Of a stretch of 64,000 bases of DNA, positions 51,217 through 59,218 are shown in pieces. The position numbers were made by a program, and so were the translations under genes. This DNA comes from a virus, in the IMG/VR virus record IMGVR_UViG_3300022682_000066, positions 1-64,000 of that record. One strand, given 5' to 3'. Positions within the stretch are counted from its first letter, which is position 1, and every line of letters begins with the position of its first letter. A model generated the notes under the pieces. That model was not told the origin of the DNA, made no database searches, and saw only the letters and a program-made list of their open reading frames with translations.

Positions 51217-52493
51217 TACGACATCCTATGAATTCCTAGCTGTTTCATTTGTAGCAAGGCGAGTTTCATTTCGTAGATACTATCCAGCCCGTTGTAGGTA
51301 AGCAGTTCTTTGCGTCCCGGAGGGGTGGACACGAGTTCGCGTAACTTGTTGAATGCGTTTGCCCCGCTCTTTTTTGCAGCTTGTGGAGGTGATTCGATCC
51401 ATTGCTTCATGTGAGAATCGTAGTCGACCACCCCAAAGTTGATATACGCTTGGACTTTGAGACTCGTTATTTTGGGTCGGTTATCTATCATATGGGCTGC
51501 GAGTATGGAATCCCAGGCCCAATTGTTGACGGTGCCTACTTTTGTGCGACTCCAGATATTCTCAAAACTAATGTTATGAGCTCCCTTGCCTACTGTTTTT
51601 GTAGCGAGCAATCGGCGTAATTCTTGTATCCATTGATCTTGTTTCGCAAATGTAAAGGCACAAGTCTCAAGATTTGGCTTTGTAAACGAAGCCGTTACAA
51701 TTTGTTGACCGGGGGCATATGGGCGAAGTCCGGTGGTTTCCCAGTCAAATACAACGAATTCTTCTTGTAACGTACAAGTTTCGATAAAATGCTTGATGTC
51801 TTTTTGTTTTTGGGGCATCTGTATCAGGCCCTGTTCGTCTTCTGGTATTACCGGCGGCCCGTTAAGGATCGTCTTTATCGCATTATTGAGATCTTGTTGG
51901 AATAGAACTTCTACAATTGGTTGTTTGTACCCTCGTTCGCTTTTGCTTCGTAGCACATACGCCGGGTCGTAGGTCGGGCAAAACCAAGCCTTGAGATCGC
52001 GATCAGGAATTGTGAAACCCCTCCATCGCGAAACCCCCATTACTCCATTGCGATCGCCTTTCCAACGATGTTGCAGAATTGATAGGATTGGGGCGTTTCC
52101 GAAAGTGATTATTCCGTGCGGCTTCAGTTTTCTGATTGTACGCCAAAGATTAGGGCGGCAGTACCCAATTTCTTCTTTGCTTGGTGTTTTACCTTTCCTT
52201 GTTTTGCAGATTACGGCGTAGGTGTGCCAACAATCCACGTCTATGTTGATACCAAGTTGGGACAGAGCCCGTTTTAAGAGCCGCCCGCCACCGTCGCAGA
52301 CAGTCTTGTTTAGTTGATCCGCTTGTTTTCTTGGGGTCTCTCCCACGAGCAGAATCTTCTTACGGCCTTTGCCGTGGACTTCCATCTTTGGTGAGTTGCA
52401 ATGCTTGTGAAGGTTACAAGCGCCACAACCCGCGACTTTAGCTGCCGGGTCCGTTTGGACCGTGGTTTCCCCGTAATTGAAGAATCCTGTCAT
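51216..52493 (-). CDS. Uracil-DNA glycosylase-like domain fused to a 3'-5' exonuclease
   Basis: 425 residues. Residues 1-200: family-4-type UDG with iron-sulfur cysteines (GCGACNLHKHC), LLVGETPRKQAD and IITFGNAPILS; the usual HPA motif reads YDPAYVLRSK, with Asp for the catalytic His. Residues 240-425: DnaQ-like exonuclease, FVVFDWETTGL, GAHNISFENIW, AWDSILAAHMID and LTYNGLDSIYEMK (DEDDy set). The exonuclease probably proofreads for the polymerase encoded next; the glycosylase part may recognise rather than cut. Confidence 0.82.
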   Translation of the reverse strand: MTGFFNYGETTVQTDPAAKVAGCGACNLHKHCNSPKMEVHGKGRKKILLVGETPRKQADQLNKTVCDGGGRLLKRALSQLGINIDVDCWHTYAVICKTRKGKTPSKEEIGYCRPNLWRTIRKLKPHGIITFGNAPILSILQHRWKGDRNGVMGVSRWRGFTIPDRDLKAWFCPTYDPAYVLRSKSERGYKQPIVEVLFQQDLNNAIKTILNGPPVIPEDEQGLIQMPQKQKDIKHFIETCTLQEEFVVFDWETTGLRPYAPGQQIVTASFTKPNLETCAFTFAKQDQWIQELRRLLATKTVGKGAHNISFENIWSRTKVGTVNNWAWDSILAAHMIDNRPKITSLKVQAYINFGVVDYDSHMKQWIESPPQAAKKSGANAFNKLRELVSTPPGRKELLTYNGLDSIYEMKLALLQMKQLGIHRMS

Positions 52494-52499
52494 GGCAGT

Positions 52500-53621
52500 T
52501 TAGAAGGAGTTATCGTCCATGTCGGCGTCTAGGGCCTCGCTGGGGAAGGCCGGCCCCAAATCTTCATCAGGGTTGTCGTAGGCGGCGGTGTCGGCACTTT
52601 CTTCATCTTCCTTGTGGGGCATCTCGTGGACGTAGACGACTTGATGTATGAACTCACTGGTTTTGAAAATAATGGATCGTTTGCCCAGCATGATGCGGCC
52701 CTTGCTTTGCAACACATCACGAAGTAGGAATGGGTTGATGTAGAAGGAAACGTCCTTCGCACACCTGGCGGGTACTCGTCCGGCGAACCAGCCATCACTT
52801 CCCTCGGAACGGACTTTTGCTTTGTTGTCTGTGATTTTGATTTCAACGTACATTTCTGAGGCATGTTTGTCGTTCAGAAATACGTTGGCCGCTTCGAGGA
52901 TTTCGATCAATTTCTTCGTGAATTGGATGCGGGTGCCCTTCTTTTCTCGTGCCGGGGTTGTGTCGACGTAGGTTTCCTCGAATGTGCGACAGGAGAAGAT
53001 GACCTTGTTCTTGTTTCTGAAGTGCAGCCACCCATCCTGCCGGGCGTAGCTCAGAACATCGTACGCAAGCAGATTCGGGATATGGCGTGCAGGAATGAGG
53101 AAAGGTTTTTTGACTCCGGTTTCCATCGGGAAGGTCGTCAGCCGATAGGAATCCGTTGCTTCGACAAATTCTGGATGGACATGGACGCAGGTAATGAGTG
53201 GTCGCGACATGTCCTTGCTGGCGGTGAGTTGGCAGATGTCCAGTGCGTGAAGAATGGCTGTGTTGAATTTCTTGTACCGAGTAGGCAGCTCAATATCAAG
53301 CGGACGCTCGGACTTGTAAAGTCGCACCCCAGCCTTGAACCCCTTCCCGGTTACCCGCAGTTCGTTCTTGAGCACCTTGAGTTTGACATCTTTCGAATTG
53401 GTAGACAGTAGCAGGTTATAGAACGGCTTGGCCTCCACAGCGATCCCGTCCAGTGCCTCTGTAAGCTCGTCGGGCAGCGGAGCAGAGACGTAGACTTCGT
53501 CATTGAACGTGATCACGCGGCCTTTGCGGAACAGGAAAGCCGTTGAGAGCTCCACCACTTCTTTGGAAGAGAGCCCCGGCCGTACCGTTGTCAACAGATC
53601 AATCAATGCTTGACGATTCAT
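52500..53621 (-). CDS. Sliding clamp (DnaN-like)
   Basis: 373 residues from the ATG at 53621 (AGGAGGAAG upstream). MNRQALIDLLTTVRPGLSSK, TFNDEVYVSAPLP, ITCVHVHPEFVEATDSYRLT and NPFLLRDVLQSKGRIMLG follow the phage DnaN-like clamp pattern. It carries an extra acidic C-terminal tail (EDEESADTAAYDNPDEDLGP). Placed in the replisome operon with loader and polymerase. Confidence 0.8.
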   Translation of the reverse strand: MNRQALIDLLTTVRPGLSSKEVVELSTAFLFRKGRVITFNDEVYVSAPLPDELTEALDGIAVEAKPFYNLLLSTNSKDVKLKVLKNELRVTGKGFKAGVRLYKSERPLDIELPTRYKKFNTAILHALDICQLTASKDMSRPLITCVHVHPEFVEATDSYRLTTFPMETGVKKPFLIPARHIPNLLAYDVLSYARQDGWLHFRNKNKVIFSCRTFEETYVDTTPAREKKGTRIQFTKKLIEILEAANVFLNDKHASEMYVEIKITDNKAKVRSEGSDGWFAGRVPARCAKDVSFYINPFLLRDVLQSKGRIMLGKRSIIFKTSEFIHQVVYVHEMPHKEDEESADTAAYDNPDEDLGPAFPSEALDADMDDNSF

Positions 53622-53803
53622 TTCTTCCTCCTTGCACACCGCCGGGGGCGGGTCGTTTTCTTCATATTGTCGATCCTCCGCTTCGTACAGGAGGTGTAGA
53701 AGTAAGAGAGCAGCACACCGCCGCACTCATGGTATTCCCCAAGCAGTTCTTTAGTGAGTAGATCCTCGGCATAGCAGCCATTACCGGCCAAGTAAACGAT
53801 CAT
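53618..53803 (-). CDS. Small protein coupled to the DpdA-like gene
   Basis: 61 residues, start inside the DpdA-like gene end (23-base overlap) and stop overlapping the clamp start. MIVYLAGNGCYAEDLLTKEL with GGVLLSYFY looks like a Rossmann-type beginning, then ends in a basic tail (KKTTRPRRCARRKK). It may be the N-terminal remnant of a larger protein. Family not recognised. Confidence 0.5.
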   Translation of the reverse strand: MIVYLAGNGCYAEDLLTKELLGEYHECGGVLLSYFYTSCTKRRIDNMKKTTRPRRCARRKK

Positions 53804-54668
53804 CGAATAGCCCCTTTCGTATATGTTTTTTGAATGCCCATGGCCATTTTGGGAGGCTCTTTGCTAATCGCAGAAAGTACATGGCGTTCACGCGCAGGCG
53901 TTCTTTGGAATCGGTCTCGACCCCTTTGAGGGTAGACCCGCAACTCTCGATAAACGCCTCGACGTGGTCCTTGAAGCGCGGAGAAAGCACATCAAGTCCG
54001 TACGGGGGTACAGCCCGCTTGGACGACTTTTCCGACACGAAAATCAGGACGTAGTCCATGAAATCGAGTTTGCCTTTCTTGATTGTAGGAACCAGTACCT
54101 TACCGTAGATGCCGTGCTTGAGCCACGTTGTGCTGTCTACCGAATACCAGGGGTACCGCGCCATCAACTGCGGACTCGTTACAGCAAGGCCGTGAACTTT
54201 GCAGCGGGGCAATCCAGCATCGTCAGTCAGGTACAAAGACCAGAGCCGGTCGAGAATCGGAAGCGTTACCGAAACCGGGTTGGGAGTGATGCCGCCCAGC
54301 GCAATGTAATCATGTCCTTCGTCGATATACTTTTGAAGCCACTTGAGAGGCGTCCCCAAGTGAAAGATTGGGATGGCAGGTACACCACGGGCTTTTGCTT
54401 GCTTCATATTCTCGTAAGTGAGTGGTGCGTTGTTAATGATGTCGAAACAGGCACAAGCAGTGATATACCTTTCCTTTTTGAGGTACTTAAGATATTCGTC
54501 GTGATAGGTTTCGACTTCTTCTTGCTCAACCCATTCAAAGGAGTCTCGGTGCCGGTCTCCAAAACGGGAACCCATAGACTCGCTAGTCGGGTTGCTTTTG
54601 GTGAGTTTATTGTAGAATGTCGGAGCGCCACTGTCGACGAAGACGTTGAATTTCCTAGATACGGCCAT
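53781..54668 (-). CDS. dpdA: DpdA-like DNA transglycosylase (TGT family)
   Basis: 295 residues. FNVFVDSGAPTFYNKL, ACACFDIINNAPLTYENMKQ, PAIPIFHLGTPLKWLQKYI, YIALGGITPNP and WYSVDSTTWL are the blocks of phage DpdA/TGT-like proteins, with D12 placed as a TGT catalytic Asp. Family knowledge: these replace guanine in DNA by a 7-deazaguanine base. The gene start overlaps the glycosyltransferase stop by 14 bases. The base made here is not known from sequence. Confidence 0.82.
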   Translation of the reverse strand: MAVSRKFNVFVDSGAPTFYNKLTKSNPTSESMGSRFGDRHRDSFEWVEQEEVETYHDEYLKYLKKERYITACACFDIINNAPLTYENMKQAKARGVPAIPIFHLGTPLKWLQKYIDEGHDYIALGGITPNPVSVTLPILDRLWSLYLTDDAGLPRCKVHGLAVTSPQLMARYPWYSVDSTTWLKHGIYGKVLVPTIKKGKLDFMDYVLIFVSEKSSKRAVPPYGLDVLSPRFKDHVEAFIESCGSTLKGVETDSKERLRVNAMYFLRLAKSLPKWPWAFKKHIRKGLFDDRLLGR

Positions 54669-55689
54669 CGGGATAGATCTCCTTGAGCATATTCGGTATC
54701 GCTTGCTCGCCGGCTTTTTTCAGTTTATCCATCCCGTGCATGAGAAAGCGTTGGTATCGATGGTTGTCCGTTTCGTAAGCTGTTACAATTCGGAGGATCT
54801 TCTTCTTTAATTCAGTGAGTGTGTCGTATCGCATATCTGATGGATACATTTCCGGGTAAGACAGTCGATTCGGGACGAGCGGGATGCAACCGGAGAACCA
54901 GGCTTCTTGCATTGCGATTCCCCAGGTTTCTTGGACAGCACAAGAGACCGCGATAGCCGCCGTCCCCAGAAGAGCGTAGTATTGGCCCTTTGTCAGGCAC
55001 ACATTCTTGGTGTAGACCCAGCGCCATTGTTTTGGTAGTTGTGGTCGGAGGGACTGCATCACCGTTTCAAATACGGTAGGTTGTTTTTCTTCATCCAGCC
55101 GGTGAGGGAACACAATTACCGGTTCTCTCTGAAGGTGGGATTGGCTTTCGAGATTATCGGTATACAGCGGGAATCCGGTCACATGAGTATTTCTGCAGTA
55201 GCGTCTTCGTGTCAGAAGGGATTGATGGAACTTGGTTGCAAGAAAAATACCGTCGACTTCGTTGAACCAAGAAAGTTCACTGTTGAGTGCCCAGCGTTCC
55301 ATCCCCTGCTTCGTGAGAAAATCGTGAGGATCGTAGGTACCGGCATGAAGGCAACCGTAGATCCGGAGATCCATGTTGAGCCCGTCTCGTATGTAGAACA
55401 GCATTTCGAGTCCTGGAAACCATAAATCGTGGAAAAGCAGTACGTCCTTGTTCTTGATACGCCCGTCATGAATCATCTGACAGATTTTCCGAAGCTGGGA
55501 GGCTTTGTAGGCGTTCGTCCCTACTACATCAAGAAATGCTCCGTGTTCGATTGTATCCCCGAGAGGCTCTCCTTCAATGAATTCGAAAGGAATTGGACGA
55601 TTCGAAAGTTCCTTTTGAAACCAGGAAGCCCATTGTGCGGAGTAGCGTTCTTCGAGAGGTTCGATCGGAACCACGAATAGTTTACTCAT
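54655..55689 (-). CDS. Glycosyltransferase in the DNA-modification operon
   Basis: 344 residues. GT-B/GT4 pattern: LLFHDLWFPGLEMLFYIRDG, IYGCLHAGTYDPHDF, VIVFPHRLDEEKQPTVFETV, then SCAVQETWGIAMQEAWFSG followed by CIPLVPNRLSYPEMYP, the donor site region. Start and stop overlap the radical SAM and DpdA-like genes, so all three are translationally coupled. That coupling suggests it acts on the modified DNA base, as T4 glucosyltransferases do on hydroxymethylcytosine; this is inference. Confidence 0.78.
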   Translation of the reverse strand: MSKLFVVPIEPLEERYSAQWASWFQKELSNRPIPFEFIEGEPLGDTIEHGAFLDVVGTNAYKASQLRKICQMIHDGRIKNKDVLLFHDLWFPGLEMLFYIRDGLNMDLRIYGCLHAGTYDPHDFLTKQGMERWALNSELSWFNEVDGIFLATKFHQSLLTRRRYCRNTHVTGFPLYTDNLESQSHLQREPVIVFPHRLDEEKQPTVFETVMQSLRPQLPKQWRWVYTKNVCLTKGQYYALLGTAAIAVSCAVQETWGIAMQEAWFSGCIPLVPNRLSYPEMYPSDMRYDTLTELKKKILRIVTAYETDNHRYQRFLMHGMDKLKKAGEQAIPNMLKEIYPDGRI

Positions 55690-57004
55690 TGCCGACCTCC
55701 TCGATCAACCCAAGTCGTGCTTGGATTGCGATTGATACTGCGGCATCTCCAGGACGATTTGATTCAAACACCACCTGCGACACTCGGACTGGGCGGGTGA
55801 TCTCGAGTTGCGGGACCTTGTAAAGGTTGTGATAGTAGTTAGCTGCGTGCTTGGAAATAGGCACAGAGCCTATTGATGGGCTGGTTTCTTGGATAGTGCA
55901 GTCGAGGAAGCTGTTCGGGAGATACGACGGTACGAGCCGCAGTGGACGGCTGGTGAGGAAAACGCCTTCTTTCTTCAATGCTTCGTAATCGGCTGTGCCA
56001 TGGTACGGTTGAAAAAATTGCCCGAGTCCTCCCCAAGTCCCGTTGGTACGGATGCGACCATACAGCTCGTAGGGATCAAAGCCGTATTGCATGAGGAAGT
56101 CCCCGGTGGTTTTGATTGTGTTGATCGTCTCACCGGGGAAGAATGTCATCGTCAGCCAAAAGATATCGACTGGGGATTCGTCAGCCAATTGATGGTACTT
56201 TTCGATGTGGGGCTTCCCCATACTGGCACCGAGATCCTCGTCCGCTGTTTCAAGGCCTACTTCGATCAGCCGTACGGTTTTGGAGAGGGTGTCCCCTCCG
56301 TATGTGTGAAGGTATGAGAGGACTTTACTGACGCTGCCCAATGTGATGAAATTGAATTGGACATTGTACCTCTCGAGGAGCATTGCAGCATATTCGAGAA
56401 TGGCATGTGCTTTACTCGGTGAGAAGAAGAAATCTTCGTCGGTGAAATGGATATTGTAAACACCGGTCAGGGCACATTGCTTCAAGACGTCGTCGATCAC
56501 TTCAAGATCGAGTTCGATTCGTCTGCGATTGGTGTTGACCGTTGTGGGACAGAACGCACAACCGCGGGGACAGCCGTAGGAGGTGAATAACGGGTATACC
56601 TGCCCTTCGTATTTTTTGAGGTGCATGTCGCAATCGCTCAAGAGCAGATATTTGAAAGATTGGTAATGGCGTGGGTAGGTTCGCATCCCCAGCAGGATGT
56701 CTTCGTCAGGTACGATATATTTGTTGAACCCGCATTCATCGATCAGCGGGTAATATCCAAAGAAGTAGACTTCCTTATTCGGCAGGAATTTTTCCAGGAT
56801 GCGGCACATCTCGATCTGTGGGTAGGACCACAGCGCCACGTAAACCGGCTCCGTGTCCTCTACCGAGTCGAGTTGATCTAGTGTGAAGTTCTCGAAGAAA
56901 TGGCTGAGTTCGCCGTTTTCCGTTGCAGCCCCCGCAAACAGATAGGGAAGGTAACAAAAGCTGCCTCTATTAAATTCTGGGCTGGTGGGATCGATGATAA
57001 TCAT
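55682..57004 (-). CDS. Radical SAM enzyme of the DNA-modification operon
   Basis: 440 residues. FTSYGCPRGCAFCPTTVN holds C145-x3-C149-x2-C152, the iron-sulfur site, and VYNIHFTDEDFFFSPS and RLIEVGLETADEDLG fit the SAM-binding barrel. The N-terminal 130 residues resemble the B12-binding-like fold of class B enzymes (VALWSYPQIEMCRILEKF), without an obvious DxHxxG motif. Not QueE, which is separate. It may modify the deazaguanine side chain; the reaction is unknown. Confidence 0.8.
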   Translation of the reverse strand: MIIIDPTSPEFNRGSFCYLPYLFAGAATENGELSHFFENFTLDQLDSVEDTEPVYVALWSYPQIEMCRILEKFLPNKEVYFFGYYPLIDECGFNKYIVPDEDILLGMRTYPRHYQSFKYLLLSDCDMHLKKYEGQVYPLFTSYGCPRGCAFCPTTVNTNRRRIELDLEVIDDVLKQCALTGVYNIHFTDEDFFFSPSKAHAILEYAAMLLERYNVQFNFITLGSVSKVLSYLHTYGGDTLSKTVRLIEVGLETADEDLGASMGKPHIEKYHQLADESPVDIFWLTMTFFPGETINTIKTTGDFLMQYGFDPYELYGRIRTNGTWGGLGQFFQPYHGTADYEALKKEGVFLTSRPLRLVPSYLPNSFLDCTIQETSPSIGSVPISKHAANYYHNLYKVPQLEITRPVRVSQVVFESNRPGDAAVSIAIQARLGLIEEVGNE

Positions 57005-57291
57005 TGTTTGAGAAACCTCCGCTTGGATTGGATTACTTCAACAATTTTTCGATGATCCACTCGTTCTGCTCCGGCTTGAAAGGCTCGGAAGATGAAGGAG
57101 TCCATGACGTTGAAGTGCTCTTTCGCTTCACCCTTGTATTGCAGCTGGTTTTTTCGAAGCCCTATTCGTAATCCAAAACGGCGCAGTTCTCTCGTGCCGG
57201 CTTTGCCGTGCTTATCAGAAATCATGTGGGCCGTGTGGCGTACTCGTTTCCCGACCAGATATGCAGTCGTCGGGCTGATGAGGACACTCAT
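57001..57291 (-). CDS. DUF4031 protein
   Basis: 96 residues from the ATG at 57291. HTAHMISDKHGKAGTRELRRFG, LRIGLRKNQLQYKGEAKEHF and AFQAGAERVDHRK match DUF4031 (HMxAD...ELxxFAxxIGL...HFD...A...GA). Family function unknown. Start overlaps the T-fold gene stop, stop overlaps the radical SAM start (ATGA). Confidence 0.7.
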   Translation of the reverse strand: MSVLISPTTAYLVGKRVRHTAHMISDKHGKAGTRELRRFGLRIGLRKNQLQYKGEAKEHFNVMDSFIFRAFQAGAERVDHRKIVEVIQSKRRFLKQ

Positions 57292-57617
57292 CGCCAAACC
57301 TCGGCGCCGTTCTCGTTGTCTTCGGATACTGAAACCATGTCGATTTCGGGGAAAATGTCAAGCAGTTGGCGCCCGAGCATTTCGCAGGAGGTCTTTCCGA
57401 GGAAGCGTTCGGCGTATTCGCGCTGGATGTGCCTCTCGACTTTGTTTTTGAGTGAAATGAACTCGATATCGCGATTATCGTGATCAACGAATGCCCAAAT
57501 CTTCACATGGAAGACGTGCCGGTGTGGGTTTCGAAGAAATATGACTTCTTGCGGGGCTTCGGGCCAGTGATGGGTTGCTGCGAATTGCAGCGTAGCCCAT
57601 ACGAGATAACGTGCCAT
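57288..57617 (-). CDS. T-fold (QueD/PTPS-like) paralogue
   Basis: 109 residues. H16/H17 in FAATHHWPEAP and H32, H34 in NPHRHVFHVKIW are placed like the three zinc histidines of QueD/PTPS, and SCEMLGRQLLD with VSVSEDNENGAEV fit the substrate-binding end (PTxEN, Et). The catalytic Cys of QueD is missing. A second, true QueD lies at 59951-60331, so this copy probably has a changed reaction or binding role in the pathway. Confidence 0.65.
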   Translation of the reverse strand: MARYLVWATLQFAATHHWPEAPQEVIFLRNPHRHVFHVKIWAFVDHDNRDIEFISLKNKVERHIQREYAERFLGKTSCEMLGRQLLDIFPEIDMVSVSEDNENGAEVWR

Positions 57618-57621
57618 GATA

Positions 57622-58173
57622 TTACCTCAAAAGAGTGGTCATGAGTTCAGCACGAGCGGCTTGATCGGTCAAGAAAACACCCTTGAGGCTTTGGTACCCC
57701 ATGATGCTGTGCTGTTTTTGGACACCACGGCAAGCCATACAGAGGTGTTTGGCTTCGAGGATACATGCGGCACCTTTGGGGCGTAAATGTTCCATCAATG
57801 CCTCTGTAACCTGCTCGGCAATGCGCTCTTGTATTTGCAGGCGGCGGGCGTAGATATCGAGGATACGTGCGAGCTTGGAGACGCCGATCACCCGTTTGTG
57901 AGGGATGTAGGCAATTGAGGCCTGTCCGGTGAAGGGGAGCATGTGATGCTCACACATAGAGTAGAACTCGATATTCTTGAGATATACGAGTCCGGTGGCT
58001 TCCTTGCACTCAAAGGTTTTCAGTATTTTTGAAGGGCACTGTCGGTACCCTGCGTAAAGTTCGCCCCAGCTTCTGCGAACACGAGTTGGCGTTTCGATGA
58101 GGCCTTCCCGAGTAGGGTCTTCGCCGATTCGAAGGAGCATGGTACGAATGATTTCTTCTGATCTGATTGGCAT
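57622..58173 (-). CDS. folE: GTP cyclohydrolase I
   Basis: 183 residues. FYSMCEHHMLPFTGQASIAY (C74, H76, H77), RLQIQERIAEQVTEAL and HLCMACRGVQKQHS (C145) give the three zinc ligands with the family spacing. It converts GTP to dihydroneopterin triphosphate, the first step to 7-deazaguanines (and folate). With QueD and QueE this gives CDG. Confidence 0.93.
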   Translation of the reverse strand: MPIRSEEIIRTMLLRIGEDPTREGLIETPTRVRRSWGELYAGYRQCPSKILKTFECKEATGLVYLKNIEFYSMCEHHMLPFTGQASIAYIPHKRVIGVSKLARILDIYARRLQIQERIAEQVTEALMEHLRPKGAACILEAKHLCMACRGVQKQHSIMGYQSLKGVFLTDQAARAELMTTLLR

Positions 58174-58202
58174 GACAAAGGCCCCTTTGTGAAAGTAAAA
58201 CA

Positions 58203-58229
58203 GGGGAGGGGATGAAAGGTCCCCTCCCC
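58203..58229 (-). terminator. Terminator between the acidic protein and folE
   Basis: 10-bp stem GGGGAGGGGA (58203-58212) with TCCCCTCCCC (58220-58229), followed on the minus strand by TGTTTTAC. On the plus strand it is followed by GTTTTCG, so it is weakly bidirectional. Confidence 0.72.
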
Positions 58230-58250
58230 GTTTTCGTTCTGCGATTGCTG

Positions 58251-59123
58251 TTAGGTGTTGGCCTTCTTGCCCAGGTTGTAGTAGATGGTGGCGCGCTTCT
58301 TCATGTAGGCTTCGTCTTCGACCCCGCGCTCCTTGTAGAGCTTGATGAAGTGGGCGATGACCTGCTTCTTGGATTTGCCGTCCTTGACCATCTTGACGGC
58401 CATCTGCTCGAAGGATTCGCCCTTCTTGCCCCCGCCCCGGGCGGACTTGCCGGTACGCTTGGTGCCGGTGCTTTTCTTGACCTCGGGCTTGCCGACGATC
58501 TTCTGCATCTTGGCCTTGAGGTCCTTGGTGCCCTGCAGGCCCTTGAACTTGCTCAGGCCCTTGCGGAGACCCTTGAACTCGTCGTAGTCCTCGACGATAG
58601 CCTTGAGGTCGTCCAGCTTGCGGGTCGAGGCCACGTAGGCGGACAGATCGAGGTCGTCGTCCTCGTCGTCATCGTCGCCGCCGGCGCCGTCGTCGTCTTC
58701 GTCCTCGTCGGCGGCTTCGTCGTCGTCGGCGTCTTCGTCGTCTTCGTCGTCTTCGTCGTCCTCCTCGTCGTCGTCTTCGTCGTCGGCGTCTTCGTCGTCC
58801 TCGTCGTCGGGAGCCTCGGGCGCCTCGTCGTCGGGATCGTCGTCGCCGTCAGCTTCCGCCAGGTTGGCTTCGGGGTCGCAGCCCAGGGCGAGCAGCGTGG
58901 CCCAGGCTTCTTCGGAAAGGGCTTCCTCGTCGCTCGGGACGATCGCATGGAAGACTTCCTTGATTCCCTTGGCCAGTGTCTTGCTCTTGAGGTTCAGAGG
59001 GGGCTCGATGTCGATGATCTCGTTGAGCTCCTTGCCGAGTGCGACCAACTCCTTGAGGGTGGGCTTCTTCGAACCGGAGCTCTTTTTCGGAGCCGCTTTC
59101 TTGGTCTGGGTCTTCTTCGCCAT
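58251..59123 (-). CDS. Protein with Lys-rich ends and a central poly-Asp/Glu tract
   Basis: 290 residues. Lys/Ala-rich N-terminus (KKTQTKKAAPKKSSGSKK), a helical part (30-85), an acidic run of about 80 residues (90-165), a helical part (YVASTRKLDDLKAIVEDYDE), a Lys/Gly block, and a small C-terminal domain (FEQMAVKMVKDGKSKKQVIAHF). GC-rich, with its own promoter and terminator, so probably strongly expressed. It could be a DNA-compacting, histone-mimic or DNA-mimic protein; not recognised. Confidence 0.62.
   Translation of the reverse strand: MAKKTQTKKAAPKKSSGSKKPTLKELVALGKELNEIIDIEPPLNLKSKTLAKGIKEVFHAIVPSDEEALSEEAWATLLALGCDPEANLAEADGDDDPDDEAPEAPDDEDDEDADDEDDDEEDDEDDEDDEDADDDEAADEDEDDDGAGGDDDDEDDDLDLSAYVASTRKLDDLKAIVEDYDEFKGLRKGLSKFKGLQGTKDLKAKMQKIVGKPEVKKSTGTKRTGKSARGGGKKGESFEQMAVKMVKDGKSKKQVIAHFIKLYKERGVEDEAYMKKRATIYYNLGKKANT
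58640..58870 (-). repeat. GAC/GAG codon repeat (acidic tract)
   Basis: Triplet-type repeat encoding poly-Asp/Glu, the same kind as in the SSB gene at 47080-47330. The two tracts could recombine with each other. Confidence 0.85.
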
Positions 59124-59181
59124 TGCCGTTCTCCTTGTTTTTTGGGCATTTGCCCTCGTTAAAAGAATCTACTCGTGTATC

Positions 59182-59209
59182 ATTATACGAGCAAAGGTCC
59201 CTTTTTCTT
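59182..59209 (-). promoter_or_regulatory. Phage promoter, AAGAAA/TATAAT type
   Basis: AAGAAA (59209-59204), 16-bp spacer ending CG, TATAAT (59187-59182). Reads into the acidic protein gene with a leader of about 50 bases. Confidence 0.68.
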
Positions 59210-59218
59210 TTTAATTAT

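Noticed and set aside
57001-57291. DUF4031 gene as a possible nuclease or toxin
   Set aside because: Family match gives no catalytic motif; function left open rather than guessed.
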